From: CAZPHU01 sp964419255 | GTDB lineage: Bacteria > Fibrobacterota > Chitinivibrionia > Chitinivibrionales > CAYFVL01 | Reading direction: 5' to 3' | Length of the DNA stretch: 24,127 nt | NCBI GenBank assembly: GCA_964419255.1 | Contig: CAYQOU010000063.1 | Location: 1-24,127 of the forward strand | In this document: positions 15,638 to 23,806 of the stretch, piece by piece | How positions within the stretch are numbered: the first letter of the stretch is position 1 | How the letters are laid out: every line of letters starts with the position of its first letter | Notes under the pieces: model-generated | Told to the model about the DNA's origin: nothing | The model's input: only the letters and a program-made list of their open reading frames with translations | Database searches by the model: none | Position numbers and translations under genes: made by a program

Positions 15638-16252
15638 TCAAAATCCTAAACCGATCCCTGCGTTAAGGGTGAAATAGTTCCAGGCATCATCCTCTGTGAA
15701 GACCACATTGTACAGGGGAAGAATCTCGATTGATAGCAGACGCATATTGCCGATAACCGCTCCGCCGCCAAACTGAATGCCGAATCTGGAGGTGGACTGC
15801 TCCCCCAGCTTTTCTTCGATATCCAGAGCAGGTGCTGAAGCAGTTACCCTGGAATTGATGATATACCACCCTCCACCTCCCTGAAGAAACAGCTTAACAT
15901 ACGGAGTCTCCGAAATAATTCTCAATAACGGAATCAGCTCAAAAACCCATGCTCTTCCATCTATCTCAATTTCCTCTTCCAAACCGGGGGTGTTGATAGC
16001 GTCCTCGAATTCACTGTTTACCGGATCCCATTGCGAATATCCGGCTCTGGCTCCAACCATTACATTGGCTCCCAATCGAAAATATCCGCTTGCTCCCGCA
16101 GCCCATCCCAGCTCGTATTCGCTGTATTCATCACCAATAGTCTTGGAAACACCTCCATTGAGGCCGAAGTATAAGTCTTGTGCCGATACACCAAATACAT
16201 AAAGGCCTATAACCAACAAAAAACGCCAGACAGACAGACCTGTATATCGCAT
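15638..16252 (-). CDS. Outer-membrane beta-barrel protein
   Basis: A 204-residue protein with a signal peptide (cleavage after GVSA, about residue 24) and then alternating beta strands rich in Gly and aromatic residues, ending in GLGF: the C-terminal Phe is the usual beta-barrel assembly signal. The size fits an eight-stranded OmpA/OmpX/OmpW-like barrel, but no specific family motif is visible. Upstream GGGGA/AAAGG provides the ribosome site. It is divergent from the YycJ-like gene across 226 bases. No clear terminator follows, so transcription may run into the small-protein island. Confidence 0.82.
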   Translation of the reverse strand: MRYTGLSVWRFLLVIGLYVFGVSAQDLYFGLNGGVSKTIGDEYSEYELGWAAGASGYFRLGANVMVGARAGYSQWDPVNSEFEDAINTPGLEEEIEIDGRAWVFELIPLLRIISETPYVKLFLQGGGGWYIINSRVTASAPALDIEEKLGEQSTSRFGIQFGGGAVIGNMRLLSIEILPLYNVVFTEDDAWNYFTLNAGIGLGF

Positions 16253-16478
16253 ATACCTTTCCCCTTATAAGCGGTAAATTCCGATAGTGTCTACCTGTTT
16301 AGATTGCAAAGACAGTGCCGTAGAAGAGGTATTTGCGCGCGCCGAAACCGATCCGAACCAACGCGCATAATGCAAAAACGGGTGGCACCTTCCGGTTACA
16401 TCTACCTATATTTCTATACTTCGGAAAATCTTCAACGCGGGACGATAGACCTTTCCCCATTTTACCCAAATAATAGTA

Positions 16479-17336
16479 ATGGACCTTTTCGAACAACAAA
16501 ATCTTTTTTCAGCCAGCCAGGCGCCTCAACTGCAGGTTTTGGCAAGCACAAGTAGCGGGAATTCTACCATCATATGGGATGATGCACATTGTCTGATGGT
16601 TGACTGTGGGCTGGGTATCAGATACATAACCGCACAGCTTCAGGCACTCAATCTCACCCTCGAGGCAATCTCACGAGTTTTTATCACCCATACTCACAGC
16701 GACCATGTTAATCAGATCTTTTTAAAGAAACTGGTTCAGAACAATGTGCCGGTTGTGTGTGCAGCAAGTCTTAAGCGACCACTGCGGCGAAATCACAGTA
16801 TCCTGCGGGAAGCTGCATACAGCAGTAGCCTGCAGAGATTGGACGGGGATGGGCATGTCGTGGGAAAATTTTCCATTCAGACTTTCGCGGTACCACATGA
16901 TTCGCATGGTGGCTGCTATGGATATGCGATAAACTATACTCACCCCGACCGGAAACCAAAAAAGATCACCCTGGCCACCGACTTGGGCGAACCACATGAT
17001 GAGTTGATCCCGCATTTTGTCGACTCGGATGTGATCGTCATCGAATCAAACTACGATGAGCGGCTGCTTTTGGAAAGCTCGCGTCCCTGGTGGCTCAAGA
17101 AGCGGATCCAGCGGGCACACCTTTCCAATGCACAGAGTGCCGCGTTTGTGCGTAAAATTATGGAACAATCCCAAAAACTTCCACATACAATCGCACTGGC
17201 GCATATCAGTCAGGAGTGCAACACCAACCAGAATGCCCAAGCCGCACTGGCCGAAGCACTGGCCGGTCGTTTTCCGTGCGCCCCGCAGATCGTTCCGACC
17301 CATATGCGCAAACCATCCGCAAAAATCTGCATCTGA
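16479..17336 (+). CDS. MBL-fold hydrolase of the YycJ/WalJ type
   Basis: A 285-residue metallo-beta-lactamase-fold protein. LASTSSGNST (21-30) and HTHSDH (71-76) are the YycJ-like start and metal site. VPHDSHGG and TLATDLGE supply further metal ligands, and PWWLKKRI followed by HLSNAQSA is a family hallmark. YycJ/WalJ proteins are 5'-3' exonuclease-like enzymes linked to DNA-damage response and cell-wall signalling in Firmicutes; here no WalRK genes are visible. No Shine-Dalgarno site precedes the ATG at 16479, and no better start leaves the SSGN motif intact. Confidence 0.88.
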   Translation: MDLFEQQNLFSASQAPQLQVLASTSSGNSTIIWDDAHCLMVDCGLGIRYITAQLQALNLTLEAISRVFITHTHSDHVNQIFLKKLVQNNVPVVCAASLKRPLRRNHSILREAAYSSSLQRLDGDGHVVGKFSIQTFAVPHDSHGGCYGYAINYTHPDRKPKKITLATDLGEPHDELIPHFVDSDVIVIESNYDERLLLESSRPWWLKKRIQRAHLSNAQSAAFVRKIMEQSQKLPHTIALAHISQECNTNQNAQAALAEALAGRFPCAPQIVPTHMRKPSAKICI

Positions 17337-17584
17337 GCTTAGCTGAACAATTTTGTCGCGGCGATTGCGCCCCATTGGGGGGGCAGGTGATTTCCAGCAA
17401 TTTTGGAGATGTGGGAGAGTGGGTCGCGCGATTGCTCTAACTTTTATGCTCTTAAGCATATTGCGCGCCGCATCCGTTGATAAACGCTCAGTAAACTCTG
17501 AAATATCCTTTTCCTTAAAGCCTTGGTTACAACTATATTATGGTGCACAGGTTGCTTACGGCATGAGAAAAAAAGGATAGTTTC

Positions 17585-18802
17585 ATGAAGCTTAGTGTTG
17601 CATACAATTTTGATCCTGCACTCATTCCTGCCCTTGCCCGTATCGGTGAAGTCACTGAGGTTTATGGGAAGATGGATAGAGACATTATAGGTGGCGGTCG
17701 AGCTTCCTATACTCTTCCGCGAATCTCCTGGAAAGCTCTGCGCCGATCGGTGCAGCAGGCTCACAATCATGGAATATTGTTCAATTATCTGCTCAATGGA
17801 GCGACTCTGGGAGGGTTGGAGCAGACTCGGCAGGGCCAGAGGCGCATCCGGGGGCTTCTGGATAGACTATGCTCGATCGGAGTCGACTATGTCACCGTTT
17901 CCAGTCCTTATCTGCTGAGGGTTATCAAAAAATGTTATCCCCAGGTGAAGGTGCGCGTAAGCGTATTTGCCACCATAGACAGTGGTCTGAAGGCCCGACA
18001 GTGGGAGGAGATGGGTGCCGATACCCTCTGTATCAGTGCCATCGGCTGCAACCGAAACAGGGATAAACTGCAGGACATTCGTAAAAAAACCACCTGCGAG
18101 CTTCAGCTGATTGCAAATGCAAGCTGTGTCCAGGGGTGTGCATACGAGCTTACGCACATGAACCTGTTGACCGAAAGCTCGCGTAAGGGAGCGCGACGGG
18201 GAGAGTTTTGTCTGGACTACTGTTTTCTCTACTGCACCTCCCGCAAGCTTCGTACTCCTGCAGAGCTTATCCGGTCGGGCTGGATTCGCCCGGAAGATCT
18301 CGGGTGCTACGAGGATCTGGGATATGATTCCTTCAAACTGGTCGAGCGCAGCTGTCCCACCGATTTACTTCTCAGACGGGTCCAGGCATACGCAAACCGC
18401 ACATTCGATGGTAACCTCATGGAACTTATCGCTCCGGTGGCGCATATCAAGAAGCAACAGGGGTCACCTCTCTCCACGCGCTTACGGGTAATCGCAGCCA
18501 TGGCCCGTCCTCTATCGGTGAAGATAGACAAATTGATGATAATGAAAAAGTATGCCGAGCAGTCGGTGTTACACGAATTCGAGAAACCCAATGCCCCCGT
18601 ATATATCGACAACAGGCGCCTGGATGGCTTTCTGGACAAATACTGGAAGAAAAACTGCTCACAAAAGCAGTGTTCCACGTGTGGCTTCTGTGAAAAAATC
18701 GCCAATGAGCTTGTAGAGATCGATGACAACTACCGGAAGCAAACCCTTTCTCTTGCAGACTCACTGGATGATCATCTACACAGTGGCTCACTGTGGTTTT
18801 AG
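17585..18802 (+). CDS. U32-family protein with Cys-rich iron-sulfur-like motifs
   Basis: A 405-residue U32 protein. The N-terminal barrel carries the family pattern of an early beta-alpha repeat. Central cysteines lie at C181, C185, C209, C213 and C217 (NASCVQGCAYELTH, then FCLDYCFLYC), the region that in U32 proteins such as UbiU/UbiV and RlhA binds a [4Fe-4S] cluster. An unusual C-terminal knot has C358, C363, C366 and C369. U32 was named for peptidases, but characterised members are RNA or quinone hydroxylases. AAGGA eight bases upstream supports the ATG. It converges on the FabF-like gene and probably belongs to the same metabolic locus, although it is transcribed separately. The hydroxylase role is inference. 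Confidence 0.8.
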   Translation: MKLSVAYNFDPALIPALARIGEVTEVYGKMDRDIIGGGRASYTLPRISWKALRRSVQQAHNHGILFNYLLNGATLGGLEQTRQGQRRIRGLLDRLCSIGVDYVTVSSPYLLRVIKKCYPQVKVRVSVFATIDSGLKARQWEEMGADTLCISAIGCNRNRDKLQDIRKKTTCELQLIANASCVQGCAYELTHMNLLTESSRKGARRGEFCLDYCFLYCTSRKLRTPAELIRSGWIRPEDLGCYEDLGYDSFKLVERSCPTDLLLRRVQAYANRTFDGNLMELIAPVAHIKKQQGSPLSTRLRVIAAMARPLSVKIDKLMIMKKYAEQSVLHEFEKPNAPVYIDNRRLDGFLDKYWKKNCSQKQCSTCGFCEKIANELVEIDDNYRKQTLSLADSLDDHLHSGSLWF

Positions 18803-18826
18803 CGGACATGCTGGAAAATTATTTTC

Positions 18827-18845
18827 GGTGGAAAACCTCTCCACC
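18827..18845 (-). terminator. Weak hairpin between the convergent U32 and ketosynthase genes
   Basis: GGTGGA pairs with TCCACC around a 7-base loop; on the minus strand it is followed by an A/T-rich stretch ending in TTTT. It may end the ACP-ketosynthase transcript. Confidence 0.35.
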
Positions 18846-18881
18846 ACAACAGGTCTGCCGGTTTAATCTGAAGCTGCCTTT

Positions 18882-20255
18882 TTATATTTGGTGTTTGGTC
18901 ATGGCCAAAACGGCATTGTGGCCACCGAAGGCAAACGATTGACTGAGAGCATACTTCATAGGAATGACAGTCTTCTTATGAATAAAATTCAGAGGTGCAA
19001 CAGGATTGTCTAAGTTCAGTGACGGATGAACCATGCCATGATGCAGGCTTAAGGCCGTTACTGCCGCCTCTATTGCTCCTGATGCACCAATGGTATGTCC
19101 GACGAGCGACTTTGTGCTGTTTATCGCGGGACGCCTCCCGAACACCCGTTCGATGACCGCCGCTTCCACTGAATCGTTGACCTGTGTTCCGGTGCCATGT
19201 GCATTTATATAGTCAATGTTTTCTGTGGGTATGCCCGCCTCAGCTAAACACTTTCTGATCATCGACTCGATTGCGCTGCCCCGGGGCTCCATGATCATGA
19301 TATTGTGTGCATCGAAGCTTTGCTGAAAACCAATCACCTCTGCGATAACTGGCGCATCCCGTTTCAGTGCCTGGTTTCTTTCCTCCAGTACCAGAGCCGC
19401 GCCCGCCCCCTGCGCGAAAAGGAAACCGGAACGGTCGCGGTCGAAAGGGCGGTTTGCTGTTTGGGGATAGTCGCAATTTTGCACAAGCGTTTTGGCGCTG
19501 TCAAAGCCCCGGAAGATTCCTCCATACTCATCGTGTACGTACTCTGCACCACCGGCCACAGCGGTATCTAACTTTCCTGCGCGTATCGCCTCGAAGGCTT
19601 TGCCGACAGCGACAGTTCCGGAGGCACAGGCGCAGCAGATCGTTTCGTTTTCCGCCCGTAGACCTAATTTGATCCCGGTATTGGCCGAGACTGCATTTGG
19701 CATTATCATCGAGACTACAAACGGATTGAACCGGGCAGGCATCATCATGCTTTCGTCTATGTCGAAGGCCTGCTTTGCCTGAGAATCAAGCTGCTTTTCC
19801 TGAAGCTGGGACGCAAGCTTTCGTATATTCTTTTTTGATCTGCTTACAATCTGGTGAGCATTGTTACCCAAAAAACTGTACGCCCCGCCGATGCCGGTGC
19901 CCATGAACACTCCGGTTCTTTGCCCATCCAACTGCTCGGAAACAAAAATGTTTTTCTTCTCATCCCTGAGCTTCAAGTAGTATCCCGCATTTGTAAGAGC
20001 TTCACAGGCTGCTTCTATCGCAATGATTGAAACACGATCAAGCTGCAACTTTTCGATGCGGGAGATGTGTGTATCGGGAATAAGCGAATCGGGAAGAGGA
20101 GCACGGATGGTGCTGGTATATTTGGCATAGTCAAGCCACTGGGGTGGAATAGAATCGACAGAGGTTTGGCCATCCAGACATTGCCGCCAGAATGTCTCCA
20201 TACCTGAACCAATCGGGGTCACGGCTCCCGCTCCGGTAATCACTACTCGTCTCAT
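18882..20255 (-). CDS. FabF-like 3-oxoacyl-ACP synthase II
   Basis: A 457-residue condensing enzyme that elongates an acyl chain on ACP with malonyl-ACP. The catalytic triad is intact: Cys210 in CACASG, His353 in NAHGTGT, His387 in VGHTIGASG. It is about 45 residues longer than usual FabF (about 412). The surplus lies in two charged insertions at roughly 93-110 and 138-175, before the catalytic Cys. It starts two bases after the ACP stop, so the pair is co-translated. Next to a type III PKS locus rather than fabD/fabG, it is more likely a dedicated starter-building ketosynthase than the housekeeping FabF; that is inference. Confidence 0.88.
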   Translation of the reverse strand: MRRVVITGAGAVTPIGSGMETFWRQCLDGQTSVDSIPPQWLDYAKYTSTIRAPLPDSLIPDTHISRIEKLQLDRVSIIAIEAACEALTNAGYYLKLRDEKKNIFVSEQLDGQRTGVFMGTGIGGAYSFLGNNAHQIVSRSKKNIRKLASQLQEKQLDSQAKQAFDIDESMMMPARFNPFVVSMIMPNAVSANTGIKLGLRAENETICCACASGTVAVGKAFEAIRAGKLDTAVAGGAEYVHDEYGGIFRGFDSAKTLVQNCDYPQTANRPFDRDRSGFLFAQGAGAALVLEERNQALKRDAPVIAEVIGFQQSFDAHNIMIMEPRGSAIESMIRKCLAEAGIPTENIDYINAHGTGTQVNDSVEAAVIERVFGRRPAINSTKSLVGHTIGASGAIEAAVTALSLHHGMVHPSLNLDNPVAPLNFIHKKTVIPMKYALSQSFAFGGHNAVLAMTKHQI

Positions 20256-20257
20256 AT

Positions 20258-20512
20258 CTAAAGCTTGGCCCGAATAAAGGAGACGGTATCGCCGAAGGTG
20301 ACCATCTTCTCGGCTTCTTCATCAGAGATTTCTTCTCCAAAGGCATCCTCCAGCGCCATGAGCATGGTAACACGGTCGAGACTGTCGGCTCCCAGGTCCT
20401 CGATGAATCGTGCCGTACTGGTGACATCATCCTCCTTGACCCGCAGCACCTCTACGATTACATCCTTGACTTTCTGCTCAATCTGCTGATGGCTCATGTT
20501 TTCGGTAGTCAT
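20258..20512 (-). CDS. Acyl carrier protein
   Basis: An 84-residue ACP. Ser44 in GADSLD is the phosphopantetheine site, with acidic helices around it. The ATG at 20512 has AGGGGA seven bases upstream; an in-frame extension to 20563 lacks a ribosome site. It is upstream of and coupled to the ketosynthase gene, and is likely the carrier for the acyl starter used in this locus. Confidence 0.92.
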   Translation of the reverse strand: MTTENMSHQQIEQKVKDVIVEVLRVKEDDVTSTARFIEDLGADSLDRVTMLMALEDAFGEEISDEEAEKMVTFGDTVSFIRAKL

Positions 20513-20959
20513 TTTAATTCCCCTGATGTTAATGTAATTTATTTGCGGTAAAAAAATACGCAACTGTCTGTTAAGATTAGATCATGTGAATTGTGTCCTA
20601 ACCTTGTGTCTGATTGTGCCGCAGCCGGATAGCGGCTGTGAAAAAAATTATCTGCGACCACTGTTGAGCGATCCTCTGGCACCGAGTCGCGCAAATTATC
20701 CGGAGCCTGGGGGTTTGCTCAATCCCGGAAAACAGCACAGGTGTGTTCCAGGCGGTGGTTAAAACAATGCACCCCCGTCTCGTTTGGCCGAAGCGGGGAC
20801 GGGACGGAAATGGCAGAGCAACCTTGTGATTATTCTGAACAGATACTATTTAACTATATTCAGAGTACTGAATATAACTTTGGAAAGGCGCATCAAACAT
20901 TCCCGCTCCTAGAGCAAATAGTGTGCCTAAGTGAATAATCGATAAAAAAGGAAGTTTTA
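20513..20959. other. Intergenic control region between the ACP and type III PKS genes
   Basis: This 447-base divergent region carries a GC-rich hairpin (CAGCCG/CGGCTG, 20622-20638), a diverged match to the dispersed repeat core near 20693-20704, and an operator-like inverted repeat (20855-20876). An ORF at 20741-20938 overlaps the operator and lacks a start signal, so it is not called. Confidence 0.45.
20855..20876 (+). promoter_or_regulatory. Operator-like inverted repeat before the type III PKS gene
   Basis: TATATTCAG-AGTA-CTGAATATA: perfect nine-base arms with a four-base spacer, 84 bases upstream of the PKS start and overlapping AT-rich promoter-like sequence. The length fits a homodimeric repressor site, but the regulator is unknown. 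Confidence 0.55.
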
Positions 20960-22030
20960 ATGGGAGATAAAAACTGTTTCATACAATCGGTAGCCGGTGC
21001 GGTACCTGACACCATTATGGATCAAGGCCTGGCCGATAAACTGATGACCCGGTATTATGAAGGAGAGCTGCGTCCGCGATCCATGGATGTGCTGCACAAG
21101 ATTCTTAAACACCCCAGCATAAAACAGCGTCACATTTCGGTCGATTCGCATCAGGATTTATCGTTGATCAGGAATGAGGATCCAGATGTGCGCATCGAGC
21201 GTTTCAACAGATGGGCCGTGGAGCTAAGCAGTCAGGCAACAGATAAAGCGTTACAAAAGGCAGGCAAAGTTCGTGAGGATATCGGTGCACTCATTGTAAA
21301 TACCTGTACGGGGTATGTGTGTCCCGGCATTGCCACCTATCTGATCGAAAAAATGGGTTTGAGCAGATCCACACCTGTTTATGATCTTGTGGGAAGTGGC
21401 TGTGGTGGTGCGATTCCAAACATCCAGCTGGGACAGTCTCTTCAGGTTGATGATGGAAAAGTGGTAGTCTGTGTGTCGGTAGAGATCTGCAGCGCAACCT
21501 TTCAGATGAGTGATGATATCAGTCTGGTGCTTTCAAATGCGCTGTTTGGTGATGGGGCCGCTGCGGCGGTTCTGGGGGCGGCGTCCGGGGAGCTGAAGCT
21601 TATCGATTCGGCAGGTCATTTTCTGCCTCAGTTTCGTGAGGATGTACGGTATGTGTACCGAAACGGGGCTCTTCACAACAAGCTTTCGCCACAGTTGCCC
21701 AAGGTGATCCGGGAGGTTATTCCTCCTCTGGTTGAGGAGCTGCTGCGCAGGAATGATCTTAGTGTCCGGGATATTGGCCATTGGGCCATACACCCGGGAG
21801 GAGACAAGATGGTTTCCGCGATTCAGCAAGAGCTGCAGATCACCGATTCACAGATGGAGTCCACTCGTACGATCCTAAGGGACTACGGCAACATGTCGTC
21901 ACCATCGGTGCTGTTTATCCTTGAACGTGAATTAACAAAGGGCATAGAAGAGGGGCAATGGTGTGTAATGATCGGCTATGGTGCAGGGCTGTCCGCCTTT
22001 GCCTATCTCACCCGTAAAGTGAGCTCCTGA
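20960..22030 (+). CDS. Type III polyketide synthase (chalcone/stilbene synthase superfamily)
   Basis: A 356-residue homodimeric ketosynthase that extends an acyl-CoA or acyl-ACP starter with malonyl-CoA and cyclises it to pyrones, resorcinols or phloroglucinols. The Cys-His-Asn triad is visible: Cys148 in GSGCGG, His278 in WAIHPGG, Asn311 in GNMSSPS. The GAGLSAF segment at the end matches the superfamily's GPG-like loop. KAS III (FabH) enzymes share the fold, but the IHPGG and GNMSS-VLF context and the neighbouring methyltransferase favour type III PKS. AAGGAAG precedes the ATG by six bases. An operator-like inverted repeat suggests regulation. Product length and ring type cannot be read from the sequence. 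Confidence 0.85.
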   Translation: MGDKNCFIQSVAGAVPDTIMDQGLADKLMTRYYEGELRPRSMDVLHKILKHPSIKQRHISVDSHQDLSLIRNEDPDVRIERFNRWAVELSSQATDKALQKAGKVREDIGALIVNTCTGYVCPGIATYLIEKMGLSRSTPVYDLVGSGCGGAIPNIQLGQSLQVDDGKVVVCVSVEICSATFQMSDDISLVLSNALFGDGAAAAVLGAASGELKLIDSAGHFLPQFREDVRYVYRNGALHNKLSPQLPKVIREVIPPLVEELLRRNDLSVRDIGHWAIHPGGDKMVSAIQQELQITDSQMESTRTILRDYGNMSSPSVLFILERELTKGIEEGQWCVMIGYGAGLSAFAYLTRKVSS

Positions 22031-22060
22031 TAACCTCACAGCGCCACCTGCCGGATGTCT

Positions 22061-22801
22061 CTATGGTGCTTTCCTGCACAATGTCAGTTCTGCGAACCCC
22101 CAGAAAAGTGGTCTTGAAGAAAGGACCTTCAGGCTGTGGGCGTTTAGTTTTTTTCGTAGTGTCACTCTGTCGGGATAAGTACGCAGGCTTTCTGCAATAT
22201 AGGCATATACCGAAGGGTTTTTATGGAGCACCATGCCCCAAAAACTGCCCCACATGTGTAGTACACGATGTTCAAGCACCTGGGCCAGTCGCAGGGGCGG
22301 TTTTGAGAAATCAAGGAAAGCAGCGTATCCTCCCGGCTTCAGAACGCGATGAATCTCCTTTAGCGCTGCACCCAGTTCGGGAGCATTTCTCAATGCATAT
22401 CCACCGGTTACGCATGATACTGAGCAGGCGTCCAGTGCAAGGTCGTGCATGTCACCGCAGACGTAACGAACGTTCTCAGCTTTTTTACGGCTGTCGGCTA
22501 CCGCTAACATACCTGGAGTCAAGTCCATTCCAAGAATCGTAGCGTTTGTATACCGACAAGCCAGCGCCATTGTAATATCGCCGGTTCCGCAGGCAATATC
22601 GACGATTAATCCTTCGGTAATCTCCGGCAATTCACGCACAAGTGTCTTCTTCCAGCTCTGATCTCTACCGAAGGAAAGCGCACGGGTCACGAACTGGTAG
22701 CGGGGAGCAACCACCGCAAACAGTTCTTTGTTGTATTTTCGTTTCTGGTCAGGTATGTGGAGATACCCCTGCGAGGAGGTTCCCTTTCCGAATGAATGCA
22801 T
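22061..22801 (-). CDS. UbiE/MenG-like SAM-dependent methyltransferase
   Basis: A 246-residue class I methyltransferase with VDIACGTGDIT (67-77) as the SAM motif I, DLTPGML after strand 2, then GGYALRN and a VLKPGGY motif, the pattern of UbiE/MenG quinone C-methyltransferases. GAGGT six bases upstream supports the ATG at 22801. It is convergent with the PKS gene and divergent from the next methyltransferase by only 30 bases. In this setting it probably methylates a polyketide-derived phenol or quinone rather than menaquinone, though a housekeeping MenG role cannot be excluded. Confidence 0.85.
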   Translation of the reverse strand: MHSFGKGTSSQGYLHIPDQKRKYNKELFAVVAPRYQFVTRALSFGRDQSWKKTLVRELPEITEGLIVDIACGTGDITMALACRYTNATILGMDLTPGMLAVADSRKKAENVRYVCGDMHDLALDACSVSCVTGGYALRNAPELGAALKEIHRVLKPGGYAAFLDFSKPPLRLAQVLEHRVLHMWGSFWGMVLHKNPSVYAYIAESLRTYPDRVTLRKKLNAHSLKVLSSRPLFWGFAELTLCRKAP

Positions 22802-22831
22802 GTTCTACCTCGAAAAAGTAAAAGAGTTCCT

Positions 22832-23560
22832 ATGATACAGAAAATAAAACGATTTTTGCCCGCCCCGCTTGAATTTCGGCTAAACTGTCAGGAATTGATG
22901 GATGATTTGCAAAGCGACAGAAATGCTTTGTATGCAACTCTTGACCAATTCGTCTTCATAAACAGATGGCTAAGCCGGTCGCGAACACTTCTTATCCGAT
23001 ATATCTTTTCAGATATGCTTAAACGTGATCAGCGGTCGTACACTCTTGTCGATATCGGGGCGGGAGGATGTGATATTTCAGCCTGGCTTATCGGTTTTTG
23101 CGAAAAGAAAGGAATATCCCTGTCAATAACCTGCATCGACCATGATCCTCGAGTGATAACATATGCCCGCAAACATTATGGGCATTTGTCACAATTGAAT
23201 ATAGTCGAAATGGATGTTCGAACGCTTTTTGCTTCCGGGCACACTTACGATTATATTTTTGCCAACCATTTTCTTCACCATCTCGATGATGAACACATTG
23301 TCTCCATGCTTCGGGGATTAAACACTGTCTGTAGATACAGATACCTGATCAATGACCTGCAGAGGAGTAAACTCAGTTATGTGGGATACAGCCTTGGTGC
23401 GGCACTTTTATTCCGCCACAGTTTTGCCTTTGCCGACGGAAGATTATCTATTCGCAGAGGATTTCTACGAAAGGAACTTGTCTCATTTTGTGAAATGGCG
23501 GGGTTGAAAAACGCAAGAGTCGGCCGGATCGTTCCAGGTCGACTCTTTGTATATAATTGA
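22832..23560 (+). CDS. Methyltransferase of the type III PKS-associated kind
   Basis: A 242-residue class I methyltransferase. VDIGAGGCDIS (73-83) is motif I, CIDHDP (101-106) marks the acidic SAM-ribose site, NHFLHHLDD and the later LINDLQRS are the pattern of methyltransferases that sit next to type III PKS genes in many bacteria. The ATG at 22832 is preferred over 22796, which overlaps the divergent gene; the ribosome site is weak (AAGAG). It likely O- or C-methylates the PKS product. The FAD-dependent oxidoreductase often found with this pair is not visible in the window. Confidence 0.82.
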   Translation: MIQKIKRFLPAPLEFRLNCQELMDDLQSDRNALYATLDQFVFINRWLSRSRTLLIRYIFSDMLKRDQRSYTLVDIGAGGCDISAWLIGFCEKKGISLSITCIDHDPRVITYARKHYGHLSQLNIVEMDVRTLFASGHTYDYIFANHFLHHLDDEHIVSMLRGLNTVCRYRYLINDLQRSKLSYVGYSLGAALLFRHSFAFADGRLSIRRGFLRKELVSFCEMAGLKNARVGRIVPGRLFVYN

Positions 23561-23806
23561 TCAGGAAAACCAGGAATAGGAGTCATAGTTACTCGGATCC
23601 TCGGTTTGTCGGATCGAGAGAAAACAAATCGATACCTGAATTGAGCACTTCCTCTCGCGGCGATTTGCTCATCTCAGGTTAAGAAGATAAGAAGAGTAGG
23701 CGATTATTGCGACAGAAAGCTGCTTTTTTCCTCCTCCCGTCCTCCCGCTGAAACCGCGCGGGAGAACAGGATACAGAGGATTCAGGTCACGCTAATAGTA
23801 CCAGGA

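Noticed and set aside
17353..17580. ORF between the YycJ-like and U32 genes
   Set aside because: No start signal or recognisable pattern, and it overlaps the region expected to hold the U32 promoter.
20622..20638. GC-rich hairpin CAGCCG/CGGCTG as a terminator
   Set aside because: On neither strand does a T-run follow the stem; an A-run follows on the plus strand.
20741..20938. 65-codon ORF before the type III PKS gene
   Set aside because: GTG start without ribosome site, and it overlaps the operator-like inverted repeat.
20960..22030. Assignment as FabH (3-oxoacyl-ACP synthase III)
   Set aside because: The WAIHPGG and GNMSSPS context, and the neighbouring methyltransferase, fit the chalcone/stilbene synthase family better.
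23742..23764. CTCCCGC/GCGGGAG hairpin as a terminator of the last methyltransferase gene
   Set aside because: Strong stem but no T-run on either strand; reported only as a hairpin.
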